NCBI RefSeq assembly: GCF_000430745.1
Contig: NZ_AUMP01000006.1
Location: forward strand, 95,336-159,335
Source: Fictibacillus gelatini DSM 15865
Lineage (GTDB): Bacteria > Bacillota > Bacilli > Bacillales > Fictibacillaceae
Direction: 5' to 3'
Length of the DNA: 64,000 nt
The notes under the pieces are model-generated. The model saw only the letters and a program-made list of their open reading frames with translations, did no database searches and had not been told where the DNA came from. Within the stretch, counting starts at the first letter, position 1, and each line of letters opens with the position of its first letter. Below are positions 1-8,417 of this stretch, piece after piece. The position numbers and the translations under genes were made by a program.

Positions 1-372
1 ATTATGGCGAAGGGCGGCAAAAATGCCTAAAGCAATTCCAGAAACGATCGAAAAGAGGAGCGCTACAGAACCGAGCTCAAACGAAATTGGAAAGCCGCGC
101 GACAATAATTCATTAACTGATGTGGAGCTTTGTTTAATTGAAGGACCGAAATCAAATTGTAGAAGAGATTTTAAGTAAATACCGTACTGAACGAACAAAT
201 TTTCATCTAAATGGTAGTGGGCTTCCAGGTTTTTTCTCACCGTGTCATTCGTGTTTCTCTCCTGGTTGAACGGTGAACCCGGTATGGCGTGCATCAAGAA
301 AAACGTAAGCGTGACGATGACCCATATGGTAATCATCATGGATATAAAGCGTTTGCCGATATATTTTAGCAT
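1..372 (-). CDS. dppB: Dipeptide ABC transporter permease DppB (partial, N-terminal part)
   Basis: This is the first about 124 residues of a DppB/OppB-type inner-membrane permease; the rest lies beyond the left edge. The N-terminus reads MLKYIGKRFISMMITIWVIV, a single transmembrane helix, followed by the HAIPGSPF segment typical of this family and then a second membrane stretch. The ATG at 372 has an AAAGGTGG ribosome site a few bases upstream. It lies 87 bases downstream of dppA in the same direction, the order of the B. subtilis dpp operon, so co-transcription is likely. It would form the channel for dipeptide import with DppC and DppD. Confidence 0.9.
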   Translation of the reverse strand, partial: MLKYIGKRFISMMITIWVIVTLTFFLMHAIPGSPFNQERNTNDTVRKNLEAHYHLDENLFVQYGIYLKSLLQFDFGPSIKQSSTSVNELLSRGFPISFELGSVALLFSIVSGIALGIFAALRHN

Positions 373-459
373 CTTTGGATCCCACCTTTACAAGTTATGG
401 AACAAAGGTAACGGAAACCCGTCACCAGGAGCCAGATTTCACTTAAATTGGTGGCAATT

Positions 460-1284
460 TTAACAAAACGTCGTCCGCATAGCGAGCTCCGTCATCACAA
501 GCATGGCCTGATAAGCCTCAAGCATATCTTTTGCTTTGAATTGAACGATCGTTGTGCCTTCGACGATTTCCGTACCCGGCATTAAATGGGCCCATTCTGC
601 CTGTCCATAATTCGCAAACTCAATGCCTAATACAGGATGCTCCGGAGGAATGAGCGGCTTCACCCGATCAATAGTAAGCAGGGCTTCTTTCGTTTTTTCA
701 CGCAGCAGTTCCCCGCTTTTTTGCGGGCTTAAACAAAGAGCGGATGACCGTGACAGCGTTTCTTTGACAGCCGCTGTCGTGACACCAGGTATCAGTTTCT
801 TTGCTTCTTCTGCGGCATAATCATCGCCTGCAACCATAATGACAGGTACCCCGTAGTAGCCGGCGACATAAGCATTTAACCCCATTTCCCCAACTTCATG
901 GTCATTAATGTACATATTTCTCACGCCGAAAATCATCGAATGGGACATCACCCCTTTTTGCGATGCACGGGCATGATAGCCGACAAAGATAGCCCCTGAA
1001 TAACTGTTATCCAGTCCCTGGACCATAGAAAACGGTTTCACATCTCCAGAAATGAGCCTCGCTTCCGGATGAATTTTTTCCACTAAAAGGTTATTCATTT
1101 TTGAGTGGCTGTCATTGACAATAATATCCGTTGCCCCATTCTCAAATGCGGAATGGATAACATGATTAACTTCATCTGTCATCATCTGCTGGCCTCGTTT
1201 GTAATTTCGATCACTCGAATCAACAAATGTCGAATCGACAAGACCCGTAATCCCTTCCATATCCACTGATATGTATAGTTTCAA
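460..1284 (-). CDS. dppA: D-aminopeptidase DppA
   Basis: A 274-residue zinc D-aminopeptidase (M55 family) that releases N-terminal D-amino acids from peptides such as D-Ala-D-Ala. The zinc ligands known for the family fall at the expected places: Asp8 and Glu10 in SVDMEG, His60 in NDSHSKMNN, His104 in GYHARA and Glu133. Length and sequence track B. subtilis DppA closely to the C-terminal ELAMRT motif. The start at 1284 follows a GAGGAGG site. It is the first gene of the dpp operon and probably supplies amino acids in starvation or scavenges cell-wall peptides. In B. subtilis the operon is under CodY and AbrB; I could not find a convincing CodY box here. Confidence 0.95.
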   Translation of the reverse strand: MKLYISVDMEGITGLVDSTFVDSSDRNYKRGQQMMTDEVNHVIHSAFENGATDIIVNDSHSKMNNLLVEKIHPEARLISGDVKPFSMVQGLDNSYSGAIFVGYHARASQKGVMSHSMIFGVRNMYINDHEVGEMGLNAYVAGYYGVPVIMVAGDDYAAEEAKKLIPGVTTAAVKETLSRSSALCLSPQKSGELLREKTKEALLTIDRVKPLIPPEHPVLGIEFANYGQAEWAHLMPGTEIVEGTTIVQFKAKDMLEAYQAMLVMTELAMRTTFC

Positions 1285-1594
1285 CTTTTTTCCTCCTCTT
1301 CTTATAGTAGAATAAGTCTATGGACTGTGAAAAAACCTCCTTTCTATCATTGCTTTTTAAAATACTACCAATCTATTTACTATATTAGTAATTATTGAAA
1401 TCGAAATCAATCGATAATTCATTATACTATGAATTATTTGTTAATTTATTTTTCCAGAATTCTATCATCGCGAGTAAGAGAACTGATTGTAACCTTTTCA
1501 TTCGTCACCCGCCTGTTAAACACCTGCAAAAGGATTTTTTTCCATAACTGTCGAATGGTTGATTAGAAAAACTTCTAAATTTGAGGTGTATGTT
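1285..1594. other. Intergenic region upstream of dppA and of the hydrolase gene
   Basis: An AT-rich divergent region of about 310 bases. Reading toward dppA there is a TATAAT at 1421-1426 but no good -35 at the right distance, so the promoter is unassigned. No CodY consensus with fewer than five mismatches was found by eye. An AGAGGAGGAAAA ribosome site precedes dppA, and GAGGTG at 1583-1588 precedes the hydrolase start. Confidence 0.4.
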
Positions 1595-2494
1595 GTGGAA
1601 AATACGGTGCTAAAAAATGGGGAGCATTTTTTAAAAGTAAATGGGATTCAACATTGGGTGAAAATAAAGGGTGCTGAACTTAGAACCGTTCCTATCGTTG
1701 TCATTCACGGAGGCCCCGGTGGAAATCACTACACATTTGAACGTACGATTGGACCGCTTCTCGAACCATTAACAACGATCATCTATTATGAGCAACGTGG
1801 CTGCGGGAGAACTGAACCGCCGGACGACCGTACCGCCTATTCACGGCAGCTGTTGCTCGATGATTTAGAAGAACTGCGGAAATCTTTACGTCTTCCTGTG
1901 TTCATTCCGCTCGGTTATTCTTTTGGCGGCGAGCTGGCACTGGAATATACGCTCGCCTATCCTCATTCAGTCGAGAAGCTTATCGTTCAAGCACCGAGTA
2001 TTGATGACCATGCAAGGATGGATCAATTAAAACTGGACAGTTTTCTTCACGTTTCCACCGGGAAGATGAAAGAAAAAATCGAGCAGATCAACAGTAAAAA
2101 TCTATCGACCACTGAAAAGTTACAGGAAATATGGGAGATCGTTGATACAGAGACGGTAGACCGCCTTTTGTTTGAAAATCAAGATTTCGCACAACTTAAC
2201 CGGCGGCTATGGGAAGAAAGCGGACTTACGAACCGGGGAGATCTTGCCCGGTGCATCCTTCGACAAAAAAACAGTACCCCTTTGTTGAAGCGGGTTCATC
2301 ACATCTATCAAGAAACATTAGTCCTTGTTGGACAGCATGACCGTAATACGGGTGTCTCCATTAGTAAAGAAGTGGCAAAGAGAATTCCACACTCGTCGCT
2401 TTATATCTTTCAAAAGAGTGCTCATTTTCCCGATATTGAGGAATCAGAGCACTATGCGAAGATTGTACATAAGTTTCTTCGTCTTAAAAAATAG
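1595..2494 (+). CDS. Alpha/beta hydrolase, proline iminopeptidase-like (S33)
   Basis: A cytoplasmic alpha/beta hydrolase of 299 residues. It has the oxyanion segment HGGPGG, the nucleophile elbow GYSFGG (Ser), a late acid in VGQHDRN and a C-terminal His in SAHFPD, the order expected of prolyl iminopeptidases and related S33 enzymes. The long open frame begins at a TTG at 1559, but the GTG at 1595 has a GAGGTG ribosome site at correct spacing and is preferred. The substrate cannot be read from sequence; aminopeptidase or esterase activity is likely. The gene stands alone, with a 21-bp repeat array and a terminator just downstream, so the array may lie in its 3' UTR. Confidence 0.8.
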   Translation: MENTVLKNGEHFLKVNGIQHWVKIKGAELRTVPIVVIHGGPGGNHYTFERTIGPLLEPLTTIIYYEQRGCGRTEPPDDRTAYSRQLLLDDLEELRKSLRLPVFIPLGYSFGGELALEYTLAYPHSVEKLIVQAPSIDDHARMDQLKLDSFLHVSTGKMKEKIEQINSKNLSTTEKLQEIWEIVDTETVDRLLFENQDFAQLNRRLWEESGLTNRGDLARCILRQKNSTPLLKRVHHIYQETLVLVGQHDRNTGVSISKEVAKRIPHSSLYIFQKSAHFPDIEESEHYAKIVHKFLRLKK

Positions 2495-2505
2495 GATTTA
2501 AAATT

Positions 2506-2612
2506 GGCTGATATTTTCTCTAAAGTGGCTGATATGTTGTCGAAAGTAGCTGATATTCGACGAAAAGTGGCTGATAAATTCTTTAAAACGGCTGATATCT
2601 TCTATTGGGCAC
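2506..2612 (+). repeat. 21-bp periodic array, GGCTGATA family (5 units)
   Basis: The core (G/A)GCTGATA starts at 2506, 2527, 2548, 2569 and 2590, an exact 21-base period. About 12 bases of each unit are conserved (AAAGTGGCTGAT) and the rest vary. One frame is open across all units and would read as the heptad VADxxxK, but no ribosome site precedes it. The array lies between the hydrolase stop (2494) and the terminator at 2622, in a convergent intergenic region. Confidence 0.85.
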
Positions 2613-2621
2613 GTTGTTTAC

Positions 2622-2652
2622 AAAAAACTCGCCCCATAAGAGGCGAGTTTTT
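2622..2652. terminator. Bidirectional intrinsic terminator
   Basis: A stem of AAAAACTCGCC and GGCGAGTTTTT with an 8-base loop. It has T-runs in both directions, so it can end both the hydrolase transcript and the padR transcript, whose stop codon overlaps it. Confidence 0.85.
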
Positions 2653-3214
2653 ACTCTGTTTTTGGCGATGGGGAGAACAACGCACCGCTTTCGGCGTCTT
2701 TTTCCAGCTCCGCTAACCAGCTTAATTCTGTTTTTGAGTGAGCGAGCGCACCGCTAATGGAATGAATGATAGCGCAAGGAACGTACGCTTTTTTCGCTTG
2801 AACTAACATCTCCAGGATTTCTACTCTTTTTTTCATTTCATTTATTCTTTCACGTATCGCTCGTCTCACTTTATCTCGATCCGCATACTGGATAAAGGAA
2901 AAGGCCGTATAGAGCGGGTGGAAATCTTCGTAAGGCTTTGCTATTTGTTTCTCGAATAATCGATGAAACTCTTTTTTTCCAAGCGGAGTAATCCGGTAAA
3001 TCGTTTTATCGGGTCTCGGTGTGTCACGAATGGTTTCTACCGCTTCAATCATTCCCGCTTCCTCTAATTGTTGAAAGGAATAGTATAACGAGCCTTTAGC
3101 CAATTTCACATAATATTGCATCTGCCGTTTTTTGATGATTTGCTGAATTTCATAAGGATGGCACTCCCCGCCCATCAACATGCCGAGGACGAGGAGCTTC
3201 GTATCATTTGCCAT
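2651..3214 (-). CDS. PadR family transcriptional regulator
   Basis: A 187-residue PadR/Vir-type repressor. The N-terminal winged helix (about residues 5-85) contains the family features LLVLGMLMGGECHPYEI and GSLYYSFQQLEEAGMI; the C-terminal half is a helical dimerisation region. It starts five bases after the stop of the upstream MFS gene, so the two are translated from one message. PadR proteins usually repress the efflux gene next to them and are released by the drug. The perfect palindrome in the operon promoter (4782-4797) is the likely operator. The inducer is unknown. Confidence 0.88.
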   Translation of the reverse strand: MANDTKLLVLGMLMGGECHPYEIQQIIKKRQMQYYVKLAKGSLYYSFQQLEEAGMIEAVETIRDTPRPDKTIYRITPLGKKEFHRLFEKQIAKPYEDFHPLYTAFSFIQYADRDKVRRAIRERINEMKKRVEILEMLVQAKKAYVPCAIIHSISGALAHSKTELSWLAELEKDAESGALFSPSPKTE

Positions 3215-3218
3215 CTCG

Positions 3219-4736
3219 TCAAACCGCCTTATGCTTCATTTCCCGATCTGGATCTCTTGAGGGCATTCTTTCATTCCCCATCAACAAAATGAAGATAAAA
3301 GCGAGAATTGCTGGAATCAGAGCCCACATGAATACCGCATCAACTGAATCTGAAAGTGCATGGCGAAAAGCTTCCAATACTTGCGGAGGCATTTTGGCAG
3401 CTGCTTCCGGTGAAAAAGCTTCCGCACCGGCCTGATGAGCCATATTTCCGCCATGCGGGAAAGCATCCGCCATTTTATTATTAAAAACCCTCGATTGAAT
3501 CGTACCGAAAATAGTCACTCCCAATGTCATTCCAATTGTTCGGAAAGTTGAAATCATCGAGGTGGCGGAACCACGTTGTTGAAAAGCAACATTGTTCACA
3601 GATGCAAGATTTAATAAAGAGAAGGAGAATCCGACGCCAAACCCGAGAATAATCATATACAGGGTAATCATGCCACGCGCGGTCTCAGTATCCATCGTAC
3701 TAAGCAAATAAACGCCGCTGATGAAAAATATCCCTGATACAATCATGATGTTCCGGAAGCTGAATTTCGTCGGACCCCATCCTCCTAATTGGGACCCGAC
3801 GACAGAACCGAGCATCATCGGCATTAAAATTAGCCCCGAGTTTGTCGCGCTCCCGCCAAATACCCCTTGAATAAAGATCGGAATGAATACACTTGCGGAA
3901 ATAAAAACAAATCCGTAAAGAAATGCTACGCCCTGTGAAGCGGCAAACACACGCCGCTTAAATAAAGAAAACGTAATAATCGGGTCGCTGGCTTTCCGTT
4001 CAACGAAGAGAAAAATTATTAAAGATACTGCTGATAAAACAAATAATCCAATGATCACGATGGAATCCCAGGTGTATTGTTTTCCGCCAAGTTCAAGGGC
4101 AAACATGAGACTGACGAGCATAACAAGAAGCGAAATTGCCCCGCCCCAGTCAATTTGCTGTTTTCGGTGTTCTTTCGATTCTTTGTAGTTAAGGATAATT
4201 AAAATGATCGATAAAATCCCTACTGGTATATTAATGTAAAACACCCATCGCCAATCAATTTGATCCGTAATGTAGCTGCCTGCCAGCGGGCCAAAAATAC
4301 TCGAGATGCCAAAAACGGCACCAAATAAACCCGTTATCTTCCCTCGTTTTTCAACCGGAAAGATATCAAAAATAATGGTAAAGGAAATTGGCATGAGGGC
4401 CCCGCCGCCAAGCCCCTGGATGGCACGGTATACTGATAATTGGGTAATCGATTGCGCCGTCCCGCAAAGGATCGAACCGATCATAAAGAGGACAATCCCG
4501 AGTAAGAAAAAACGCTTTCTCCCATACATATCTGATAATTTCCCAAAAATCGGCATGCCTGCAACCGTCGCTATCATGTATGCGGATGTGACCCAGACAA
4601 ATTTATCAAAACCGCCCAGTTCTTTTACAATCGTTGGCATCGCAGTTGCAACAATCGTATTATCCATTGCTCCAACAAGAATGGCCAGGAGCAACCCGGC
4701 TATAATAAATCCTGTGTTTGGTTTTGTTTTTTCCAT
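3219..4736 (-). CDS. MFS multidrug exporter, DHA2 (14-TM, EmrB/QacA) type
   Basis: A 505-residue membrane protein with about 14 predicted helices. Motif A (GKLSDMYGRKR) follows helix 2, and motif C-like RAIQGLGGGALMP follows in helix 4-5, as in EmrB/QacA drug:H+ antiporters. The frame opens at 4751, but the internal ATG at 4736 sits five bases after AAAGGAG and is the better start. It is the first gene of an operon with padR. Substrate range cannot be told from the sequence. Confidence 0.88.
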   Translation of the reverse strand: MEKTKPNTGFIIAGLLLAILVGAMDNTIVATAMPTIVKELGGFDKFVWVTSAYMIATVAGMPIFGKLSDMYGRKRFFLLGIVLFMIGSILCGTAQSITQLSVYRAIQGLGGGALMPISFTIIFDIFPVEKRGKITGLFGAVFGISSIFGPLAGSYITDQIDWRWVFYINIPVGILSIILIILNYKESKEHRKQQIDWGGAISLLVMLVSLMFALELGGKQYTWDSIVIIGLFVLSAVSLIIFLFVERKASDPIITFSLFKRRVFAASQGVAFLYGFVFISASVFIPIFIQGVFGGSATNSGLILMPMMLGSVVGSQLGGWGPTKFSFRNIMIVSGIFFISGVYLLSTMDTETARGMITLYMIILGFGVGFSFSLLNLASVNNVAFQQRGSATSMISTFRTIGMTLGVTIFGTIQSRVFNNKMADAFPHGGNMAHQAGAEAFSPEAAAKMPPQVLEAFRHALSDSVDAVFMWALIPAILAFIFILLMGNERMPSRDPDREMKHKAV

Positions 4737-4777
4737 AAAGGCTCCTTTCATGTTTCGAAATTAAAACTACAAACTTC

Positions 4778-4805
4778 ATTATAGTCAAATTTGACTAATT
4801 TGCAA
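4778..4805 (-). promoter_or_regulatory. Promoter of the MFS-padR operon with PadR-type palindrome
   Basis: On the minus strand TTGCAA (4800-4805), a 16-base spacer and a perfect TATAAT (4778-4783) form a sigma-A promoter. The spacer carries the perfect 16-bp palindrome TAGTCAAATTTGACTA (4782-4797), which runs into the -10 box. Its position suits an autorepressor site for the PadR protein; that assignment is inference. Confidence 0.75.
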
Positions 4806-4918
4806 TAGTTTTTCCCAATAAACGTAAAAATCATCCTTTACATAGAATTTAAGTGAATAGTATAGATAAGATGGCATTACAATAAAGTTGATCAAACGGT
4901 GCAAATGAGGTGAACCCA

Positions 4919-5656
4919 TTGGGAAAGCGAACAACAAAGGTAAACTACGGCATTGATGCCCCTTCAATTGTCCGGAATTTTTTAATAACCGGATGTTTTT
5001 TCATTATTTTTGCGGTCTCTTTACTCTCTTTTTCCAATTCCGTCTTCATTACGTTTTGCATCGGTCTTTTTTTCATAGCGGCCTTCATTTGTCTCGCCGA
5101 AGGATTTTTAATGATTTATAGCAGCAAAGTCGGAAAATATAAACAATGTGCGAAACTAATTGATTTATTGGAGCTTAAAGGTGATGAAAAGGTGCTTGAA
5201 ATTGGGCCTGGCCGCGGCCTCGTGTTAATTGCAGTCGCAAAACGCTTAACAACGGGAAAAGCGGTCGGTGTTGACCTGTGGCGAACAATTGACCAATCGG
5301 GAAATAGCCCGGAAGTAACACTGGCCAATGCAAAAGCGGAAGGGGTATCCGATAAAATTGAGCTTGTGACGGGTGATGCGAGACATCTCCCTTTCGAAAA
5401 CGATACCTTCGATGCATTGATTTCCTGTTTGGCGCTCCATAATATTCCGGAAAGAGAAGGGCGCAAAAAAGCAGTTAATGAGGCTCTAAGGGTTCTCAAA
5501 CCAGGGGGTAAGTTTGCCATTTTGGATTTCACAAAAACGAAGGAATATGTCGAAGTTCTTCAAGAATCCGGCGCGATTGAAGTCAAGCTTAGCGCGAACC
5601 AATACCTCATGTTCCCTCCCGTTCGGATGGTGGCTGGGAGAAAACCTGGAGAATAG
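4919..5656 (+). CDS. Membrane-anchored class I SAM-dependent methyltransferase
   Basis: About 245 residues. Two hydrophobic helices occupy roughly residues 15-65, followed by a Rossmann methyltransferase fold with motif I VLEIGPGRG, an acidic VGVDLW strand end, GDARHLPFE (motif II region) and the post-motif VLKPGGKFAILD. This matches the UbiE/Methyltransf_11 group with an added membrane anchor. A GTG at 4910 opens the frame, but TTG at 4919 has the GAGGTGA ribosome site at proper spacing. Substrate unknown; such anchored enzymes often modify lipids or membrane-bound small molecules. Confidence 0.78.
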   Translation: MGKRTTKVNYGIDAPSIVRNFLITGCFFIIFAVSLLSFSNSVFITFCIGLFFIAAFICLAEGFLMIYSSKVGKYKQCAKLIDLLELKGDEKVLEIGPGRGLVLIAVAKRLTTGKAVGVDLWRTIDQSGNSPEVTLANAKAEGVSDKIELVTGDARHLPFENDTFDALISCLALHNIPEREGRKKAVNEALRVLKPGGKFAILDFTKTKEYVEVLQESGAIEVKLSANQYLMFPPVRMVAGRKPGE

Positions 5657-5703
5657 ACTTCACGTTGTTTAAAGCGGCTAGTTACATAAATACGGTTGGC
5701 ATA

Positions 5704-6617
5704 CTACTTCATCTTAAGAGAAAACGGTTCCAAAATCTTTACCTTCCTCCCCCAGCTAAGAAGCCATGAAAAAACCTCATCGGGCTTTCTCACTTTCAGC
5801 CAAACATGAAACCCGTCCTCTCTCATTTCATATGTTTCAATGTAAAAGTAACGGGATTCCAGGACTTTTTCCGGGCAAGAAGGCTCAAACAAAAGATGGA
5901 CAGTGTCCGTTCGATCCTCAATCGGTTTATAGTCTTGAAGATGGAATTCTGCTGGCTTCATAAATTTTATCTTTTCTTGCATTAGATTGTTCATTCGATC
6001 TAAGCGAAAATGACGGATTTTTCCCTTAGCAAACAATAGGCAATAAGGTACCAGACTCCGGCAATATTCACTAATCCGTATGGGTGAACCTGTCTTTCCC
6101 CCGCTTCTGCTTCCGTCTGATCTATTCTCCGGTACACAAAAGAAACGATGTTTTGTTCTGAAATCGCTTGCCGCAAAAGAAATAACTGTTGATCGATAGG
6201 ATCTTGTCCAACAACATTATGAAAAAAAGAACCTGACATCAATCGGAGCGTTCCCCGGAGTTCATGAACCGCCACTCTCTGTTTTTGTGGTAAGATGGCC
6301 TCTATTTTTGCTTTCGATCCCCGGGCATGGACACGAAATGAAGCATCGAAGTTTTGTTCTACATAATCGGCCCCGAGCAGAAGGGTAACCGCTTCTTCCG
6401 GATTTAAGTGAAGCGGTGGCAAAAAATAATCTTCCATTAATGAATACCCTTGCCCTGGCATGGAAACAACCGGGACACCTGATTGGCTCAGTGCCTGAAT
6501 ATCCCGGTAAATCGTACGTTTACATGTTTCAAACTTTTTCGCCAGGTCTTCCGCTCTGCATGTTTTTTTACGCTGCAACTCGAGTACAATCGCCAGCAAG
6601 CGGTCCGTCCGGTTCAT
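5704..6617 (-). pseudogene. HTH_11/WYL (YafY-type) regulator split by a -1 frameshift
   Basis: The first part (6617 down to about 6020) holds a DeoR-like HTH_11 domain with ERTIYRDI-like KRTIYRDIQAL and the start of a WYL domain ending WYLIAYCLLRE. The second part continues in another frame with KIRHFRLDRMNNL and the C-terminal subdomain. The break falls in a run of five A (minus strand; 6018-6022). One more A would join the frames as CLLREKIRHFRLDR and give a normal protein of about 304 residues. Either a real inactivating deletion or a homopolymer sequencing error. These regulators often control a neighbouring enzyme; here the next gene upstream is the UbiA-type gene, 15 bases away. Confidence 0.8.
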
Positions 6618-6632
6618 CAGCTGCTCCCCTCC

Positions 6633-7484
6633 CTATTGAAAAAATACTAAAAGAATAACTACCGTCCCACCATAAATCATCGCAATCGTTCTTATCCACT
6701 GATCCTCCCATAAAACCTTTTCCGGTTGGTCTCCCTTATTCTCGATATGGATTACATATAAATAGCGAAATATTCCCATAATAACTACCGGAATCGTCCA
6801 CATAAAGTAAAGTCCTTTTTGAAATGAAAACAACGAATAGGTCATTACAACTGATGACGCTGCTATCGTATTCAGCTGATCAAGCAATTCTTTATTATAA
6901 TATTCGAGGACTTTCCTCGTTTTTCCTTTTTGGTTGATCTGGTCATTTACTTCAGACCTCCGCTTGCTGATCGCTAAAAAAAGCGCAACGAACATCGTGC
7001 ATAATAAAAACCACGGGGTTAGCTTAATACCGCTCGCCATTCCTCCGCCAACTGCCCGGAAAACGTATCCCGAAGCAATAAGCAAAACATCAAGCAATGG
7101 GACATGTTTCCAGTAAAAGGAGTAGACGACATTGAGCAAAAAATACAGCATTAAGATCCCGGCAAAATGAAAATTGATAAAAATGGCGCCGGCGAAAGAA
7201 ACTATCCACAAAACAACTCCAAAAATGACCGCGGCTTTCAAACTTAATTTTCCAGCAGCAATCGGCCTGTTTCTCTTTACCGGATGATTTCGGTCGACCT
7301 CGACATCAGCGATATCATTCAAAATGTAAACAACACTTGAAAGAAAGGAGAAACAACAGAAAGCTAAAACACTTTTTAAAATCATCCCTGTACTCACATA
7401 CGGCAGCGAAAAGAACCAGGCGGCAAAGACTAAGGCATTTTTTGTCCAATGTTTCGGCCGTATTTCGATCCATAACCATTTCAT
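6633..7484 (-). CDS. UbiA-family prenyltransferase (decaprenyl-phosphate phosphoribosyltransferase-like)
   Basis: A polytopic membrane protein of 283 residues in the UbiA superfamily. The first Asp-rich motif is Asn56-Asp57-x2-Asp60-x3-Asp64 (NDIADVEVDRNHPVKRNRP), the form found in the DPPR-synthase branch rather than in MenA. The second, weaker motif lies near AISKRRSEV. In actinobacteria the branch transfers phosphoribose to decaprenyl phosphate. In Bacillus its substrate is not established, so the specific call is tentative. It precedes the broken WYL regulator in the same direction. Confidence 0.75.
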   Translation of the reverse strand: MKWLWIEIRPKHWTKNALVFAAWFFSLPYVSTGMILKSVLAFCCFSFLSSVVYILNDIADVEVDRNHPVKRNRPIAAGKLSLKAAVIFGVVLWIVSFAGAIFINFHFAGILMLYFLLNVVYSFYWKHVPLLDVLLIASGYVFRAVGGGMASGIKLTPWFLLCTMFVALFLAISKRRSEVNDQINQKGKTRKVLEYYNKELLDQLNTIAASSVVMTYSLFSFQKGLYFMWTIPVVIMGIFRYLYVIHIENKGDQPEKVLWEDQWIRTIAMIYGGTVVILLVFFQ

Positions 7485-7607
7485 AACATATTCACTTCCA
7501 TATCAGTTTAACGATCATAGTAAATAAAGTAATTATTAGTAGCGTATTACCGTTATTCAGTAAGGGTGACATAAGTTGAAGTGGATTTCCATTTGTATCC
7601 TATCCCA

Positions 7608-7665
7608 TAAAAGCGTTTGCATTTTCACAATTCCGTATTATAATTACTTGTATACAAGTATACTT
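7608..7665 (+). promoter_or_regulatory. gnt operon promoter with GntR operator and cre-like site
   Basis: TATAAT at 7639-7644 with TTTGCA 17 bases upstream (7616-7621) forms the promoter. Just downstream is the perfect 16-bp palindrome TACTTGTATACAAGTA (7645-7660), essentially the known B. subtilis GntR operator. On the minus strand TGCAAACGCTTTTA (7608-7621) matches the CcpA cre consensus with two mismatches and overlaps the -35. This predicts gluconate induction and glucose repression. Confidence 0.88.
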
Positions 7666-7685
7666 GGATAAAAGGAAGTGGTGAT

Positions 7686-8417
7686 ATGGCCGATTCAAAG
7701 GAATGGTTATACCCGACAAAGTGGCTGTCGAAAGCTTCCACTGGCGAACGTGTCGCTTGCGAACTTAGAATGCGTATCATTTCAGGAATCATTAAACGCG
7801 GGGCCGTTTTATCAGAAAATAAATTAGCAGCCGATTTTGAAGTAAGCCGGTCACCGATTCGAGAAGCGTTAAAAACACTTGCATCAGAAAATATGATTCG
7901 CTTAGAACGAATGGGTGCGGTTGTTATCGGTTTAACCGAGAAGGAAATCGAAGAAATTTATGATGTGCGCCTGCTGATTGAGACATTCGTATTTGAACGG
8001 CTCGTCAAAACGGATACACAAGAAGTAGTAAGAGAGCTTAGTAAAATACTTGAAATGATGAAGATTGCCATCAAGTACAATGATGCCGATGAATTTTCCT
8101 ACCAGGACGTTTTATTTCATGAAACGATCATCCGTTCCATTGATCATTCCTACATCATGATGATCTGGAATAACGCAAAGCCCGTTATGGAAGCGCTAAT
8201 ACTTTTATCAATGCGCATGCGTTTTAAGGAAAAGTACGATGATTTTACCCGCATCATCAACAATCATGAACTGTATATTGAAGCTATTTCTACTAAAGAT
8301 AGAAATATTATGATTCAATCATTGCATCAAAACTTTGATGATGTTCAAGGCAAAGTAGAAGACCTTTGGATGTCGCAGCAGATGTTATCAAAAGGAGAAG
8401 TTAGAGAAAATGACTAG
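7686..8417 (+). CDS. gntR: Gluconate operon repressor GntR
   Basis: A 243-residue FadR-type GntR regulator, the same length as B. subtilis GntR. The winged helix spans about residues 20-85 (SRSPIREALKTLASENMIRLERMGAVV) and an FCD ligand domain follows. Gluconate or its phosphate releases it from the operator directly upstream. It is the first gene of the operon, so it controls its own synthesis. Its end overlaps gntK by 8 bases. Confidence is high from near full-length similarity. Confidence 0.96.
   Translation: MADSKEWLYPTKWLSKASTGERVACELRMRIISGIIKRGAVLSENKLAADFEVSRSPIREALKTLASENMIRLERMGAVVIGLTEKEIEEIYDVRLLIETFVFERLVKTDTQEVVRELSKILEMMKIAIKYNDADEFSYQDVLFHETIIRSIDHSYIMMIWNNAKPVMEALILLSMRMRFKEKYDDFTRIINNHELYIEAISTKDRNIMIQSLHQNFDDVQGKVEDLWMSQQMLSKGEVREND

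Noticed and set aside
1400..1475. CodY box in the dpp promoter
   Set aside because: The best windows have five or more mismatches to AATTTTCWGAAAATT, too weak to claim.
2504..2716. 70-codon ORF through the 21-bp array
   Set aside because: Open only because the period is a multiple of three; it runs through a terminator and antisense to padR.
5116..5532. Long antisense frames inside the methyltransferase and other genes
   Set aside because: They mirror well-supported genes and lack ribosome sites and family motifs.
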